A stretch of DNA of 64,000 nt, from NCBI GenBank assembly GCA_002914845.1, contig JXTC01000027.1, forward strand, positions 1,109,873-1,173,872. Reading direction: 5' to 3'. The notes under the pieces were generated by a model. It was not told the origin of the DNA. It searched no databases and saw nothing but the letters and a program-made list of their open reading frames with translations. The translations under genes were made by a program, and so were the position numbers. The stretch comes from Trema orientale (Eukaryota; Streptophyta; Magnoliopsida; Rosales; Cannabaceae). Shown in pieces: positions 32,969 through 44,642 of this stretch (positions are counted from its first letter, which is position 1; each line of letters opens with the position of its first letter).

Positions 32969-33724
32969 GGGGCTATTTGTTATGGGTTAAAGTTTGGGTA
33001 GGAATATGAATCTTGGAGTCTAAGATTCCCATGTTTGGTATAGAGTATTGGGCTTATTTGAAAATTGAGTAAGTGGATGCATCGGGACTCACTTTGCTGA
33101 GAAAGAGGGTAATGTGAAAGTAATCTGAAGTGGTAGATTTCATATGCCCTGTAAACTCAAAATTGTAGGTCCCTCACTCGATTCCAAAAAATAGCACATA
33201 AAACTGTAAACGACCTAAAGAAGCAGAAAATAACCCATAAAACCATATAAGACTTAAAGAAGTACATGATTTTAGAAAATAATACATAAAACCATATACT
33301 ACTTAAAGAAGTACACGATTCTAGAAAATTATACATGAAACCATATACGACCAAAAGAAGTAAATGATTCTAGAAAATAAGACATAAAACCGTAAACGAC
33401 CTACGCGTGTTATGAGAATTTTATAATTATTTTAAATAATTTTTTTTATTTTGCTAGAAATTAATATTATTTTTTAAAAATATATTTTTATTCATTATTT
33501 AAAAAAGGGCAAAAAATGATTATTTCAATTATTTTGGATAAAATACAAAAAATTAGTACATTCTAGTGTCCAGCCAAATATAGTTTTTGGGCATTCCTGA
33601 GAATCATGAAAAAGATTCTAGTGCATAATCAAACATAATTATTCAGGTTTTTAGACAATCGCATTACCCTCTTCAGTTTTCCTATTAATTTGAAAACTTG
33701 GAACATACCGTACCAAACAGCCCT
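32969..33724. mobile_element. MITE with TTA target-site duplication
   Basis: The left end ggggctatttgttatggg pairs with the complement of the right end, agggctgtttggtacgg. TTA flanks both sides (32966-32968 and 33725-33727). The interior holds the 49-bp tandem repeat. PIF/Harbinger-like by target site; no transposase. Confidence 0.6.
33187..33400. repeat. Tandem repeat, about five units of 40-49 bp
   Basis: Units begin near 33187, 33227, 33276, 33325 and 33374 with 'aaaata-' then 'acataaaac', 'taaacgacc' or 'tatacgacc', and 'aaagaagtaaatgattctag'. Lies inside the TTA MITE. Confidence 0.75.
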
Positions 33725-34429
33725 TTAGATAAGTAGGATTCCACCTCTATAGTATAATTGTAGAGTTATAATATTTGATGAAAATGTTGAATTAGGTATC
33801 TTTAAACGACAAGGCCTTACTTGTTAAAAGTAAATCAATTAGGGATGCTCAAAATCCGCTCCAAACCGATTGATCCGACCGATCCAATCCAATCTAATAA
33901 CAAAAAATTGGATATCCAATTACAATTAGATTGGATTGGATTGGATTCTAAAAATTAGTTTTAAATTGGATTGGTTCGGTTAGCGGATCTCATAATAAAA
34001 ATCCAATTAAAACCAAACCAATCCAATTGATATTAAATAAATTAAAGAAATTAATATATTCAAGTGTTTTTCTATTTTTGGTCTATGTATATCCTAATAT
34101 AGACATTATTTCACTAAATTAAATAAAAATTATATCTCAACTAAGTAGTATATTCATCTTTTTCTCTCATTTACTACCTCTCCATAGAAGTAAATTAGAA
34201 AAAGGCCAAGAGTTTGAGATTCTAGAGTTTTATGATGTTATATAGATTTTGATTTTTATTCTTTTAATTTTAAATATATTAGAAAAAAATCTTTAAAAAA
34301 TTTTGCTCATAAACGATTAAAAAACTGATCTTATAAGTAAATTAGATTAGATTAGATAATAATTTCTTAAAACCGACTTATAATTAGATTGAATAGAATA
34401 TGAATAAAATAAGTTGATTCCAACTGATG
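33725..34429. repeat. GGATT-rich dispersed repeat plus AT spacer
   Basis: From about 33842 ('gggatgctcaaaatccgctcc') to 34420 there are many variants of attggattgga and tccaatccaa in opposite orientations, a pattern common to old plant DNA-transposon derivatives. No clear ends and no ORF. Confidence 0.4.
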
Positions 34430-37026
34430 AATCAATGACCATTTCAACAAGTTGCCCATAAACATCAATTTCTGCGCGTTGGTTTTATGCCCCATTTGAG
34501 ATCTTGTCAAATGTCTTTTCCCTAGTCAAGCAAATTATAAATGCCGCCGGCTGTCTTTAATTACGTAAGTAAAAAATATTAGTTTAAAATTATATGTTGA
34601 TCAAGGTACGTTTATACAGTGATAATACATATATATATTTTTTCTGATAATAACAGTGATAGGTAATATATAATATATATATATGTACTTTTTCAATGGT
34701 TACACATTTTGATGAATAGATGGCTATTATTAAAATAATATACCAAAAAATCTAATGTAATTAATGAACATGTCAATATAGAAATTAATTTTTATTAGTA
34801 TAAATAACGGGTAACCCGTGTATGAGCTAAAGGCCTGGATTTTTATTTTTTATTCTTTTTGCATACCCATTTTGTAGCTAATTCCTAATTTCTATATTGT
34901 CACTCTTATTCCTATTTTTCATTCCTTATAGTAATTACTAAATGGAAAATCGTATGTCCAATATTTGTCTCATTTCTTGGTAAACTCGATTATACATATT
35001 TGATATTTCAACATATTATACAGCAGTCTAAACTTATATTTTCTGCTTTTTTTTTTTTTTTTTAAAAAGGGGATCTCTAGTATCAATATGGATATCAAAA
35101 AAAAAATTATTAAATTAGGTGATTTAAAATAAGACAAAAAACTGATAATATTAAATCCTTTGCTTCTGTAAATATTATGCTTCACAGTATATTATCCTCT
35201 CTTAGAAACTGTTGTTATGGATTATGATTGTTTCGCTTCTGTGAATTATAAGCCTTAGCTAGCCTTCTTAAATATTCTTTAGTTAATGACTTGAAAACAT
35301 CACTCGTATGTTAACTGTAAGAAAGAACTTAGACAATACTATAGTATTTTTAGATGTAATAAGACTTGATAATACTATAGATATAACTAAACTATATGAT
35401 GACTACTTTTTTTTCTTTTGTTTTTCAGTAGACTTCTTTTTTTTATTTTTTAATGGTTATTATATATTTCTTTAATTACTTTGTATTCAACTTGTTTCCT
35501 TAAAAAAGAAAAATATTATTGCATGGAGCCAAAACATACTCATCCATGAAGCATAAAATCATTTTATGAAAGTTAAGTGAGATTCTTTGCAAAAAAAAAA
35601 ATTGAAAAGAAATGAGAATAAGTGAGTGTGACTTATTATAGTAAGTTTAAAAATCTCACCTTTATATCCATAGAGAAAAAACTAAAATATCCATTCAAAA
35701 CTCACATATATATATATGTGGGTACTAATCTATTTTTTTTTTTTTTACCTATTTGGCCAATTAAAATTGGTCACGCATGTCTTTGAGAGAAAAATATTAA
35801 ATAATGAGTATTTTTTTATTTTTTTTCTAATTATTCAAATTATGATAATCGTTAGATCAATGATCCCACGGTTAAAAAAATACTTATGAATAGGTAAACA
35901 AAAATTATCTACTAGATTGGGAACCTATATATATTTTCAAAGTAGTACTTATATACATTTGTATATATTAGTATAAGTGTTATATAATTTTTAGTAAGAC
36001 ATGATTGAAAGCTAATGATGGATTGCACTAATACTTTAATAGAAATATATTAGAGTTGTCTTCAATTGACTTGCCTAATTCACTGAATTTAAATGAAAAA
36101 AAAAAAATCACGTACTACCCAAGAATCAATTAGGACCCGTTTATTTCACCTATTCAAATGGGTATATTTAAATAGAAATTCTAAAATAAGTTATAATTAG
36201 AATAGGAGACATTTAAATGTAAAAATAGTAATGTGTTGTAATTAGAATGTGAGCATTAGAATAAACTATTCAAAAATACCTCATCTCCTCCATTCTCATT
36301 CCAGGATACAAAAAACCAATTCCAATGGTTGATGTGACTGATAGACTATTTGAATGAAAAAACTGAATTGTTAAAACAAATACCCATTCTAAAAGACCAT
36401 TTGAATGGAAAAACAAGAATTATTGAAACAAACACTCATTCCAATGAGTTTTTCATTTGAATGGACTGGAATAGGTACAACAAATAGGCCCTTAGTAATA
36501 TTAATTCCAAAGAAAACTATACCTATATATATATAATATTAGGGATACGCAAAATTGTTCAAAATTTAAATCTAAAATGTAACATGGTTTTTGTATAAAT
36601 TTTTTTTCAAATAGGACCACAATATATTTCTTGTATTATAAAAATATTTTGAGCTATGAAATGATCGATTTATTACTATATATTATCTTTTTTCTGCTCT
36701 TCTTTTCTCTGAAAGTACTATAACGAAAAGACAACATAATTCTGGAAAAGTCATTGCAATGGAATAACTTAAATACACTTAATTGAGTTGCTATTTTGAA
36801 TTTTCTTAAAACCAAACAAAACGTTAACGCGTTGGCCCTTTGTTCACGAGCAAGTCTTTGTACTCACATCAGAGTCAGCATAAGTAGGCTCCTTTTTGTC
36901 TTTCTCTCCTTCGGAGTATTTAGCACTACTTCAAAATTCATATAGTATATATCATCGTCTTTACACCACAGTCAACTTACTCAATAGTAGACTTACTCTT
37001 ACGGCCCTTTGAGTAGAATTGTGAGC
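34430..37026 (+). promoter_or_regulatory. 5' flank of RLP2
   Basis: 34440-34630 ('ccataaacatcaatttctg', 'cctagtcaagcaaatta', 'aaaattatatgttgatcaagg') is paralogous to the RLP1, ghost and RLP3 flanks. 36830-37010 is the presumed proximal promoter and leader, with GTCAAC (a reverse W-box core) at 36971-36976. The stretch 34650-36130 is AT-rich with no gene. A MITE sits at 36133-36491. Confidence 0.5.
36133..36491. mobile_element. MITE with TTA target-site duplication
   Basis: The left end ggacccgtttatttcacc pairs with the complement of the right end, gggcctatttgttgtacc. TTA flanks both sides (36130-36132 and 36492-36494). 359 bp, non-coding, PIF/Harbinger-like. Confidence 0.7.
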
Positions 37027-39826
37027 ATGATACTAGCGGCGCTTCTGTTCTTGTTTGCCGGCACCGCTCATGTACTGAGCGATGGTTCTGGACAGAATAA
37101 TGAACCACAGTGCATAGAGAAAGAGAAAGAGGCTCTCCTGATCAGCTTTAAGCAAGTTGTAGATCCTAGCAATATTCTCTCCTCTTGGTCAAATCATAGC
37201 ACCAACCAAGACTGTTGCAATTGGAAAGGTATCACTTGTGACAACCAAACCAATCATGTCATTATGATTGGTCTTAGCGATGGTTACACTTACGGGCGTG
37301 ATTACGCAATCGGCGGCGAGATCGGCTCCTCCTTGGTTGAGCTGCAGCATTTGAAATACTTGAGCCTCAGAGGGAATAACTTCAGTCTGATTCCGAAGTT
37401 TTTTGGCTCATTCAAAGAGCTTACATATCTCAACCTTGCAGGAAATCCTATCAGTGGAACTATTCCTCAAGAGCTTGGAAATCTCATCAACTTGCAGTTT
37501 CTTGATCTTTCACGTGATTATAACAATGATTATTATCATAACAGAACATTGGTTGCTGATAATTTCGCATGGCTCTCTCATCTCACTTCTTTGACAACGT
37601 TTACACTGACGAACGCGAATTTTACTAAAGCCGGGCTTCAATCTTTTATGCTACCACCTTCCTTATCAAGCCTACAAGTATCGAATTGTCTACTTCCCAA
37701 GGTAGATACCTCATCTCTTTCCTTTCTAAATTCGTCAAATTCTCTCGAAAGTCTTTACCTGTTTGATAGTTCTATGCATCCCACAGCAATCACTTGGCTC
37801 TTAAATTCTAGTAGGAACCTTAAAACTCTTACCCTCACGGAAAACATCATAGATGGTTCCTTCCCAGATTCCTTTGGGTATACAAATTCTCTTGAAAATG
37901 TGTACTTGGCAAGGAATGAAGTTGGAGGTGGAGTACCAAAATCCTTGGGGAACCTTACAAACCTAAAAGGCTTGGATTTGTCTGGTAACAATCTTGGTGG
38001 AACCTTACATGATCTGTTGGAAAACCTGACAGGTTCCACCAAGAATTCCTTAGAGACTTTGTATTTGTACCGTAACCAACTTGGAGGAATGCTTCTTGAT
38101 GATGAAATCACATTCCCATCTTTGAGAGAGCTCCATCTTTTCAGTAATCAGTTGGAAGGTGTTTTTCCAATCCATTTGAGTCGATTTCCAAATCTAAGTA
38201 CCTTGCTTTTAGATGACAATCAACTTACAGGACCATTGCCTGACCTTTCTTCAATGCCAAACTTGACCATTTTTAGTGCAGCTAACAATAAGTTCAATGG
38301 TATTTCAACAGAGAGTATTGGCGAGCTTTATTATCTTGAGACTTTAGATGTCTCTTCAAACTCTCTAACCGGGGTTATTTCTGAAGTGAACCTACGGTGT
38401 CCCAAATTGAAGAAACTAGATTTATCTAACAACTCAGCCGTGACATTGAAATTCAACTCCAATTGGGTCCCCTCATTTCAGCTGAACTCTATAAGACTAA
38501 ATTCTTGCAAGTTAGGTCCGCAGTTCCCTAGTTGGCTCCAAAACCAAACCAGTCTCTCTGTTCTGGAAATTCCAAATTCTGGCATTCGTGGTCCAGTTCC
38601 TAATTGGTTCAGTAACATAACTTCCAAGTTGAGTTATTTAAACATGTCTTTCAACCTTCTTAGCAACACCTTGCCATATTTTCCACTGATATATGCTGCT
38701 GAAGTTGACTTAAGTTTCAATCAATTCCATGGCTCCATCCCACCTTCTCTGTCCAATGCAAGTAATCTGTATCTCTCTAATAATAACTTCACCGATTGTG
38801 TGCCTATTCTATGTGAAGCAAAAAGAGGGTTGACGAGCATTTTTGACCTTTCCAACAATAAACTATCTGGAAGCCTTCCTAACTGCTGGGGAAATTTCCA
38901 GTATTTGGTTGTCCTTAATCTAGAAAACAATAAGTTATCTGGAGAAATCCCGAGCTCAATTAGTTCGAGATATGTTCAAACTCTACAACTGAGGAGCAAT
39001 AATTTCTCCGGAAAGTTGCCTTCCTCATTGAAGAATTGCACTGAGCTACGAGTACTAGATCTGGGGAAAAATACTTTGAAGGGACCAGTACCATCATGGA
39101 TCGGAGAAAGACTAACATCATTGGTTTTCCTTAGTCTGAAGTCGAATAAATTCTATGGAAGCATACCATTGAATCTNNNNNNNNNNNNNNNNNNNNNNNN
39201 NNNNNNNNNNNNNNNNNNNNNNNNNNNNNNNNNNNNNNNNNNNNNNNNNNNNNNNNNNNNNNNNNNNNNNNNNNNNNNNNNNNNNNNNNNNNNNNNNNNN
39301 NNNNNNNNNNNNNNNNNNNNNNNNNNNNNNNNNNNNNNNNNNNNNNNNNNNNNNNNNNNNNNNNNNNNNNNNNNNNNNNNNNNNNNNNNNNNNNNNNNNN
39401 NNNNNNNNNNNNNNNNNNNNNNNNNNNNNNNNNNNNNNNNNNNNNNNNNNNNNNNNNNNNNNNNNNNNNNNNNNNNNNNNNNNNNNNNNNNNNNNNNNNN
39501 NNNNNAAAATTTTTCTCATATTCTTAATTAACTAAAGTACAAGTATCATAATGTCTGTCATGAACCATATACAGTAACCACTAGGGGCAAATATATTACC
39601 TTTGTTGCAAAAGCTGTTATTCTTGAAATTTTTAACATTATGAAACTTGTACAAGATTGGGAAGTGGGACGAAACTGAAATATATTTTAACTCATTTTTC
39701 TTCTTATGATGTTTCTCCATTTTTTTTTTCCCTTGTTGTTGCTAGAGCTTTGTTAATGAATCTACGTCAAGTGTATACTGTTGGCTAGAAAGAGATGATA
39801 GAGCTAGTTTATCAGCATTGGGATAG
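37027..39826 (+). CDS. LRR receptor-like protein RLP2 (EIX2/Cf type), interrupted by the gap
   Basis: Starts at the ATG at 37027 (MILAALLFLFAGTAHVLS, signal peptide). Upstream in-frame codons are TTG and GTG, not ATG. About 716 residues are readable to 39176: LRR N-terminal cap (CIEKEKEALL, CCNW), then LRRs of the LxxLxLxxNxLxGxIP type. The gap removes the end of the LRR domain, island, C-terminal cap and membrane helix. After the gap comes intron sequence paralogous to RLP3, then an acceptor (ttgctag) and exon 2 from 39746 (SFVNESTSSVYCWLERDD...) to TAG at 39824-39826, so its tail would be 14 residues longer than RLP3's. It is closest to RLP3. The visible part has no stop or frameshift; integrity across the gap is unknown. 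Predicted plasma-membrane immune receptor without a kinase. Confidence 0.8.
39177..39505. other. Assembly gap (329 N)
   Basis: In RLP3 the matching interval (59260 to about 60127) is about 870 bp, so the gap is some 540 bp too short unless RLP2 carries a deletion. Any ORF reading through the Ns is artificial. Confidence 0.95.
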
Positions 39827-40694
39827 CGTAAAATCGGATGTGGTAAGGTGCACACTAAGGGGCTGAAAGGATTCACGAGTTCAGATACTTCTTATAAAGC
39901 TAAAGAATCGGGAATTTTTGAATCTAATGCTTTCCTCGAGTTCGATGTTTAGTTAGTTTGTAATTTGTGTGGTTTGAGTTTGTAAACACATTATCCTATG
40001 TGCTATTACAGTGCCAGCGCACTCGTTTGTCCAAATAAATAAATAAATAATCCTCTGTTTAATACAATTCCAATGCTGCCATTTTTTACGATGTTTGTTT
40101 TCTTGAGTTATGCTGCCATTTTTTACTATGTTTGTTTTCTAAGTTTTTTTCTCTTTTGTTTGAGTCGTTGTTTCGCGGTTTTAGTTCATAATTGTTGACT
40201 AATATATATATATTTAACTGTAAATTAAATACTAACATTTATAATTATAAGCATTAGATTGAAATCTAATCTAATCGTCAAATTGATTTAGCTACCGATA
40301 GTAAATAAAAAAAGATACACATTATACGTATGCATGTTTGAAGCGCTGTGAAAAGCAATTCCCAAACATTCGTTCACAAAATTTCCGAGTAATCAGATCT
40401 TTATTGGAACCTGAGGTTCTTAAACCAAACTGTGAATGATTTGGTTTGGGCTAAAGGCCCAAATAGGTTCATATTACCTTAAATTTAGCTAGCGCATCTA
40501 TCCAAGGCTTTCAATTAGCTAGAAGCAGCAACTGCAGTGCGTTCGGGAGCCGCTGCTTGCTATCCATATAGCGTTTGTGAAGAGAAAACCCAATCAAGTA
40601 TCAAACACAAACAAAATCTTTAGCAAATAGATGGATCAATCTCATAGAACACATATCAAGAAACACCAACAAAACAGTAAATCAAAACACCAAA
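39827..40694 (+). other. RLP2 3' UTR and flank
   Basis: 39835-39960 matches the RLP3 3' region ('gatgtggtaaggtgca', 'ctgaaagg-ttcacgagtt'). A run of AATAAATAAATAA starts at 40034. Beyond 40200 the sequence is unremarkable spacer ending in the CCAAA target site of the solo LTR. Confidence 0.55.
40034..40039 (+). terminator. Likely polyadenylation signal of RLP2
   Basis: AATAAA at the start of a short AATA run about 200 bp after the stop. An equivalent run follows RLP3 near 60671. Confidence 0.35.
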
Positions 40695-42889
40695 TTTCAT
40701 GCCCCATATTCGAGGACGTGCGCCGCATACTCATAAGGCAAAGCTCCATAGGCATGCAAGGTATATTTCTATAGACCAATAAAATTAAGAATATTTAGTC
40801 TCTAATAAATACCAATGTATAATATAAAATCCAACAATTTTTATAAAGTCTCCAAATACTCAAAATAGACAGTACACAATAGAAACTATAATCCAATAAA
40901 TTCAAGATGATCAACCTTCCAGGTCTTTACATTTTCCCAATCAAGATGAAGAAATTCCTCTCTTTGAACCATGCACCTCGATTACTACTAAATAAGTTCT
41001 CTCTTAGTCATACCTTTTAACTGACGATCTTTATAAATAGAAGGGAAAAATAAAAGGGTGAGCTAGAAACCCAGTAAGTAACCAGTAACCTTATTTAGTT
41101 GGATCAAGCATATGTAAACCAAAATCATTAACAAATATTTTTCAGAACAAATTTGGTTTCAGAAATCAATACTTTGAAAATACTCAAATCAAGTCGTTTA
41201 GTTAAAAATTTTACAAAACAAGAAATAAGTTTCCAAATCTCTCTTTTCGAATCCCTTTTAGTCAATAATAATTTCAATTTTACTTCTCCCCAGTTTTTGG
41301 CGACTATGGCCACACTTAACCCCTGTGATTAGGTCCGAATCTGCCACAAATAACCCCTGTAGCCGGGTCTGAATCTACTACAAATAACCCCTGTAGTTAG
41401 GTACGAATCACGAATCTACTATATTTAACCCTCAGCTAGGTCAGTACTGTCCACATATAACCCCTGTGGATTGGATCCACTTGCATAGTCACTGAAGAGA
41501 GTTTCAAAATACTTATTTACAATAACGAATCATAAACCATTTTACTTTCATCTCACTGTAACATTGTACTCATTCCAAAATAATTTTTTTATAATCACGT
41601 TTAATAGTAATTCATATACTTGATCCATAATTTAGTATAAAATATAGAATTATACTATTTTTCACAAAAATTACGTTATTTCAATAAAATAGATTTTTTT
41701 CAATAAATAGTATTATTACCAAAATATATTTTACTTGAAATCATATTTTAAAGAAAATACTTATAAACATGATTCTATTAGAAATAATAAAATAATAAAA
41801 CATTTAGTTTTTGGACGAGAAAAACTACTAGAAAATATCAAAGGTTACTTACCTTGTTCGCTTTACCTATTTAACCAAAATAATTGACATAACCTCTCAA
41901 ACACCTATTATCGCACAGATTATATATAAGTATCATAACAATAAAATCATACTCTAATTACATTAAAAGTATTGACTACTTGCTACCCATGTATCTTCTA
42001 TAATCAACTTCATAGCTATTCCTAATAATGTCAATTTCTTACGATTCATAATAATTCTAACATCTCTCTAAGAATTTCTAAACTTAAGGGACCTGTTCTA
42101 TAAGTCATGGGGTATTAAAAGTATTAAGAATGTGGCTATAGGGTCTATAGGTAAGCCCCGTATAACCGGACAAGCCGTAGCTACGTTTTGCTAAAAATAC
42201 CTAAAGTTTCAGATTTTTCCAGATTCGTAGTACTCACTTCAATTGGCTATAACTTTCTGGATATAAGTCCATTTTTGACAAATTATATACCGTTAGAAAG
42301 ATAATTTGATAAGCTTTCTAATCATATCAAAATATGACCTAATGAAATTAGAAAATTCTCTAAAAAGCTAGTTACAATCTCTACTATGTTTTTACTTCCT
42401 AGCCCAAAACTCAAAAATTTATAACTTTCTATTTACCAAACCAAATCACTTAAAATTTGTCTTGTTTGAATCCTAATATCAATAGGCTTCATCCTCTATC
42501 AGATCATCCTAATAGTTCATAAATTATTTATGGGCAAATTAAAACCCTAACCCTAGACATGCAATTCCAATCCCCAAAAATCTAATTAATGTATGTAAAC
42601 TCAATTGATTACAGTTAATTACCTTAACATTTGAATGAATTGAATCCTCTTCTTGTTCCTCCTTCTTCTTTAAACCATGTGACTGCCTCTCTGCCTTTCC
42701 CATAAAGCGTATGTATAAAACTGAGTAGAACATTAAACTCTTAGGGTTTATTAAACTATCTCTAATTGAATTACCAAATTGACCCTTAATAAACACCTAT
42801 AGGTAAGGACTAATTAGACTTTTCATTAATCTTTATATTCTTTATATTATATAAATAAATCTTTTTTTTTTTTGGGTCCAGTCGTCACA
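40695..42889 (+). mobile_element. Solo LTR of the TGTCACG family, with CCAAA duplication
   Basis: Begins tttcatgccccatattcgagg (a mutated TGTCACGCCCC-type start) and ends gtcgtcaca. CCAAA lies on both sides (40690-40694 and 42890-42894). Inside are 'aaacccagtaagtaacc', a 45-bp-scale subrepeat with 'ataacccctgta' (41300-41470), 'ataactttctgg' and a terminal poly-T, all typical of this gypsy-type LTR. With no internal region or partner LTR, it is the product of LTR-LTR recombination. Confidence 0.7.
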
Positions 42890-44336
42890 CCAAAGTCGTT
42901 CGTTCTGAGAACGACCTATCTCTTGGAGCACACCATCAATATATTTAATCAACAATCACATATTAGATGGCAATTCTCCCTCACAGCAGTTTCCCAAAAA
43001 AATAAAAAATCTGGACCGACCCAAGTGTTTATCACTCTCTCTGTCCTCCAACTCTTCCTCCCCTTCTTCTTTGTCTTACAATCCAAAGAAAAAACATTGT
43101 ACAAGATCCTATATATAGAGAATCCTAGCAAACTCAAGTGTTTGGCACTTTATCTTTACTCTCCAGCTCCCTCTCCCATGCCCTTTTCCCTTTCTATCTC
43201 TCAACCCAGAGAACATGCTCCGTCTTTCTATAAACCAGGTTACTACCATTTTGTCTTACAATTAGTTACCCAATTACAAAGAGGACACACAAAGACTACA
43301 TCCACTTTCCTAATTGTAATTAAGCCTGTCATTATTCTCAATCAATTACAATAAATAAATTCGAATCTTTCACATAATAGTAAAGCCAACACAAAGAGAT
43401 TACAAAGCTTCACAATGAATTACAATAAATAAATTCGAATCTTTCACATAAGAGTAAAGCCAAAACAAAGAAATTACAAAGCTTCACTCGTTTTCTTAAA
43501 TATCATAACATTTTTACATGGAATGTCTTGACGAATCTGATAGCCTACAATTTCCTTCTTTTACAATCATTGAGACATATATAAAATCTCGTGATGAAAC
43601 TGGCTCCCTAAGTAATTGCATTTCTTTGTCATGATAGGCTTTATGATTGTCTCCTCGCGGATTCTTGAAAAACGACCTTTGTTTATAAGAAACAACTCAG
43701 GTTCTAAAACCACCATTGTTTCTTGAGAAAGGACAACGGTTCTAGAGCAGCTTTTGTTCATGAGAAACAACATCAATTCTTTGTGAACCGGCATCAATTA
43801 CATTGAATAAACGTGGGTTAATTTCTTAAAAAAAACAGTGTTGATTCTCAGAAGTTCAAAAAAGAATAGAAAAAACATACAAGAAAGCTGATTTTAAAAA
43901 CTTGGCGTCTTTTCTAATTTACCAACTGTCTTATATAACTATATTTGTTGGAGAGGTTCTACGCACTATTGGAAACTACTTTTTCTCTTTTCTTAGTTAC
44001 CCAATTATAGAGATGACCTATAAAGACTCTCTAGCCACTTCCCAACTATTCACGATCATATCTCTCACAGCCTATTGCCGCGCACTCCTCGCCAATTAAT
44101 GCCTTCATTGGCTTATACTTATAGCTGTGGTTTCAGTTCACAAGTTTGTTTCTCGTGTTCTTGTTTCTTCTATGGAGCAAATATTTTTGTTTTTTTGCTT
44201 GCAAAGTTGAAATCTTTTGTTTTCCTAGGAGTCAATTGGTGGGGGTCCTGCTCTTTGGGATGGTAATGGGGTTCTCTAGTTAGGTATTTGATGGAATAGC
44301 AGTATTTATTTGGCCAGGTTTAGATGAGTAATTGGC
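42890..44336. other. Intergenic DNA with a 74-bp tandem duplication
   Basis: 43345-43418 and 43419-43491 are near-identical ('attacaataaataaattcg' to 'attacaaagcttcac'). 'cttagttacccaatta-ag' followed by 'aaagact' occurs at 43260 and 43995, a diverged duplication. ORFs here begin without a proper context and overlap the LTR end, so I call no gene. Confidence 0.5.
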
Positions 44337-44642
44337 TTGTGTTTTGCTGTTCTCTTTGCAATCCCTTTCACCGCTGTGAAAGCCATAGCCAATAGCGCTT
44401 CAGAAGCGATAGGAGCAAAGGAAGAAATTTGCACTGGAAAATGCTGCCAAGTTCAGGACTTTAGATTTTACAATTTACTTGTGTTTGATAATATGAGATT
44501 CACCACTTACCTTTTCAGCTTGTGGTATAGAGAAGAGCATTCTTGGTGGCTTGGTTCGATTCCATATGATTATCCTCCTTATCTTATACTAGAGCTACCT
44601 TGGGATTACGGTTTTGATGTTGTAGGTCTCAACAAGGATTAA
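44337..44642 (+). pseudogene. Possible light-harvesting chlorophyll a/b protein fragment
   Basis: Residues from about 60 to 101 of this frame (SLWYREEHSWWLGS... PPYL.. ELPWDYGFDVVGL) align without gaps to the N-terminal region of LHCII proteins, which reads S-x-WYGPDR..YLG...PSYLTGE-PGDYGWDTAGL. The matches include WY, LG, YL, E, P, DYG, D and GL. Key family residues around it differ and the frame stops where the first helix should begin. An acceptor-like 'ccttttcag' lies just before it (about 44518). The first 60 residues, including EEICTGKCC, are unrecognised. It could be a decayed exon of a photosystem antenna gene or chance resemblance. Confidence 0.3.

Noticed and set aside
33157..33354. 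- strand ORF with repeated hydrophobic motif
   Set aside because: Translation of the 49-bp tandem repeat within a MITE.
33187..33400. Regularly spaced repeats, checked as a CRISPR-like array
   Set aside because: Units are contiguous and diverged with no unique spacers, in a plant MITE.
39506..39531. Apparent RLP2 stop after the gap
   Set aside because: The frame across the Ns is arbitrary and this stretch aligns with the RLP3 intron, not with coding sequence.
42872..43354. 160-residue + strand ORF
   Set aside because: Starts in the end of the solo LTR without a proper ATG context, and its sequence has no recognisable domain.
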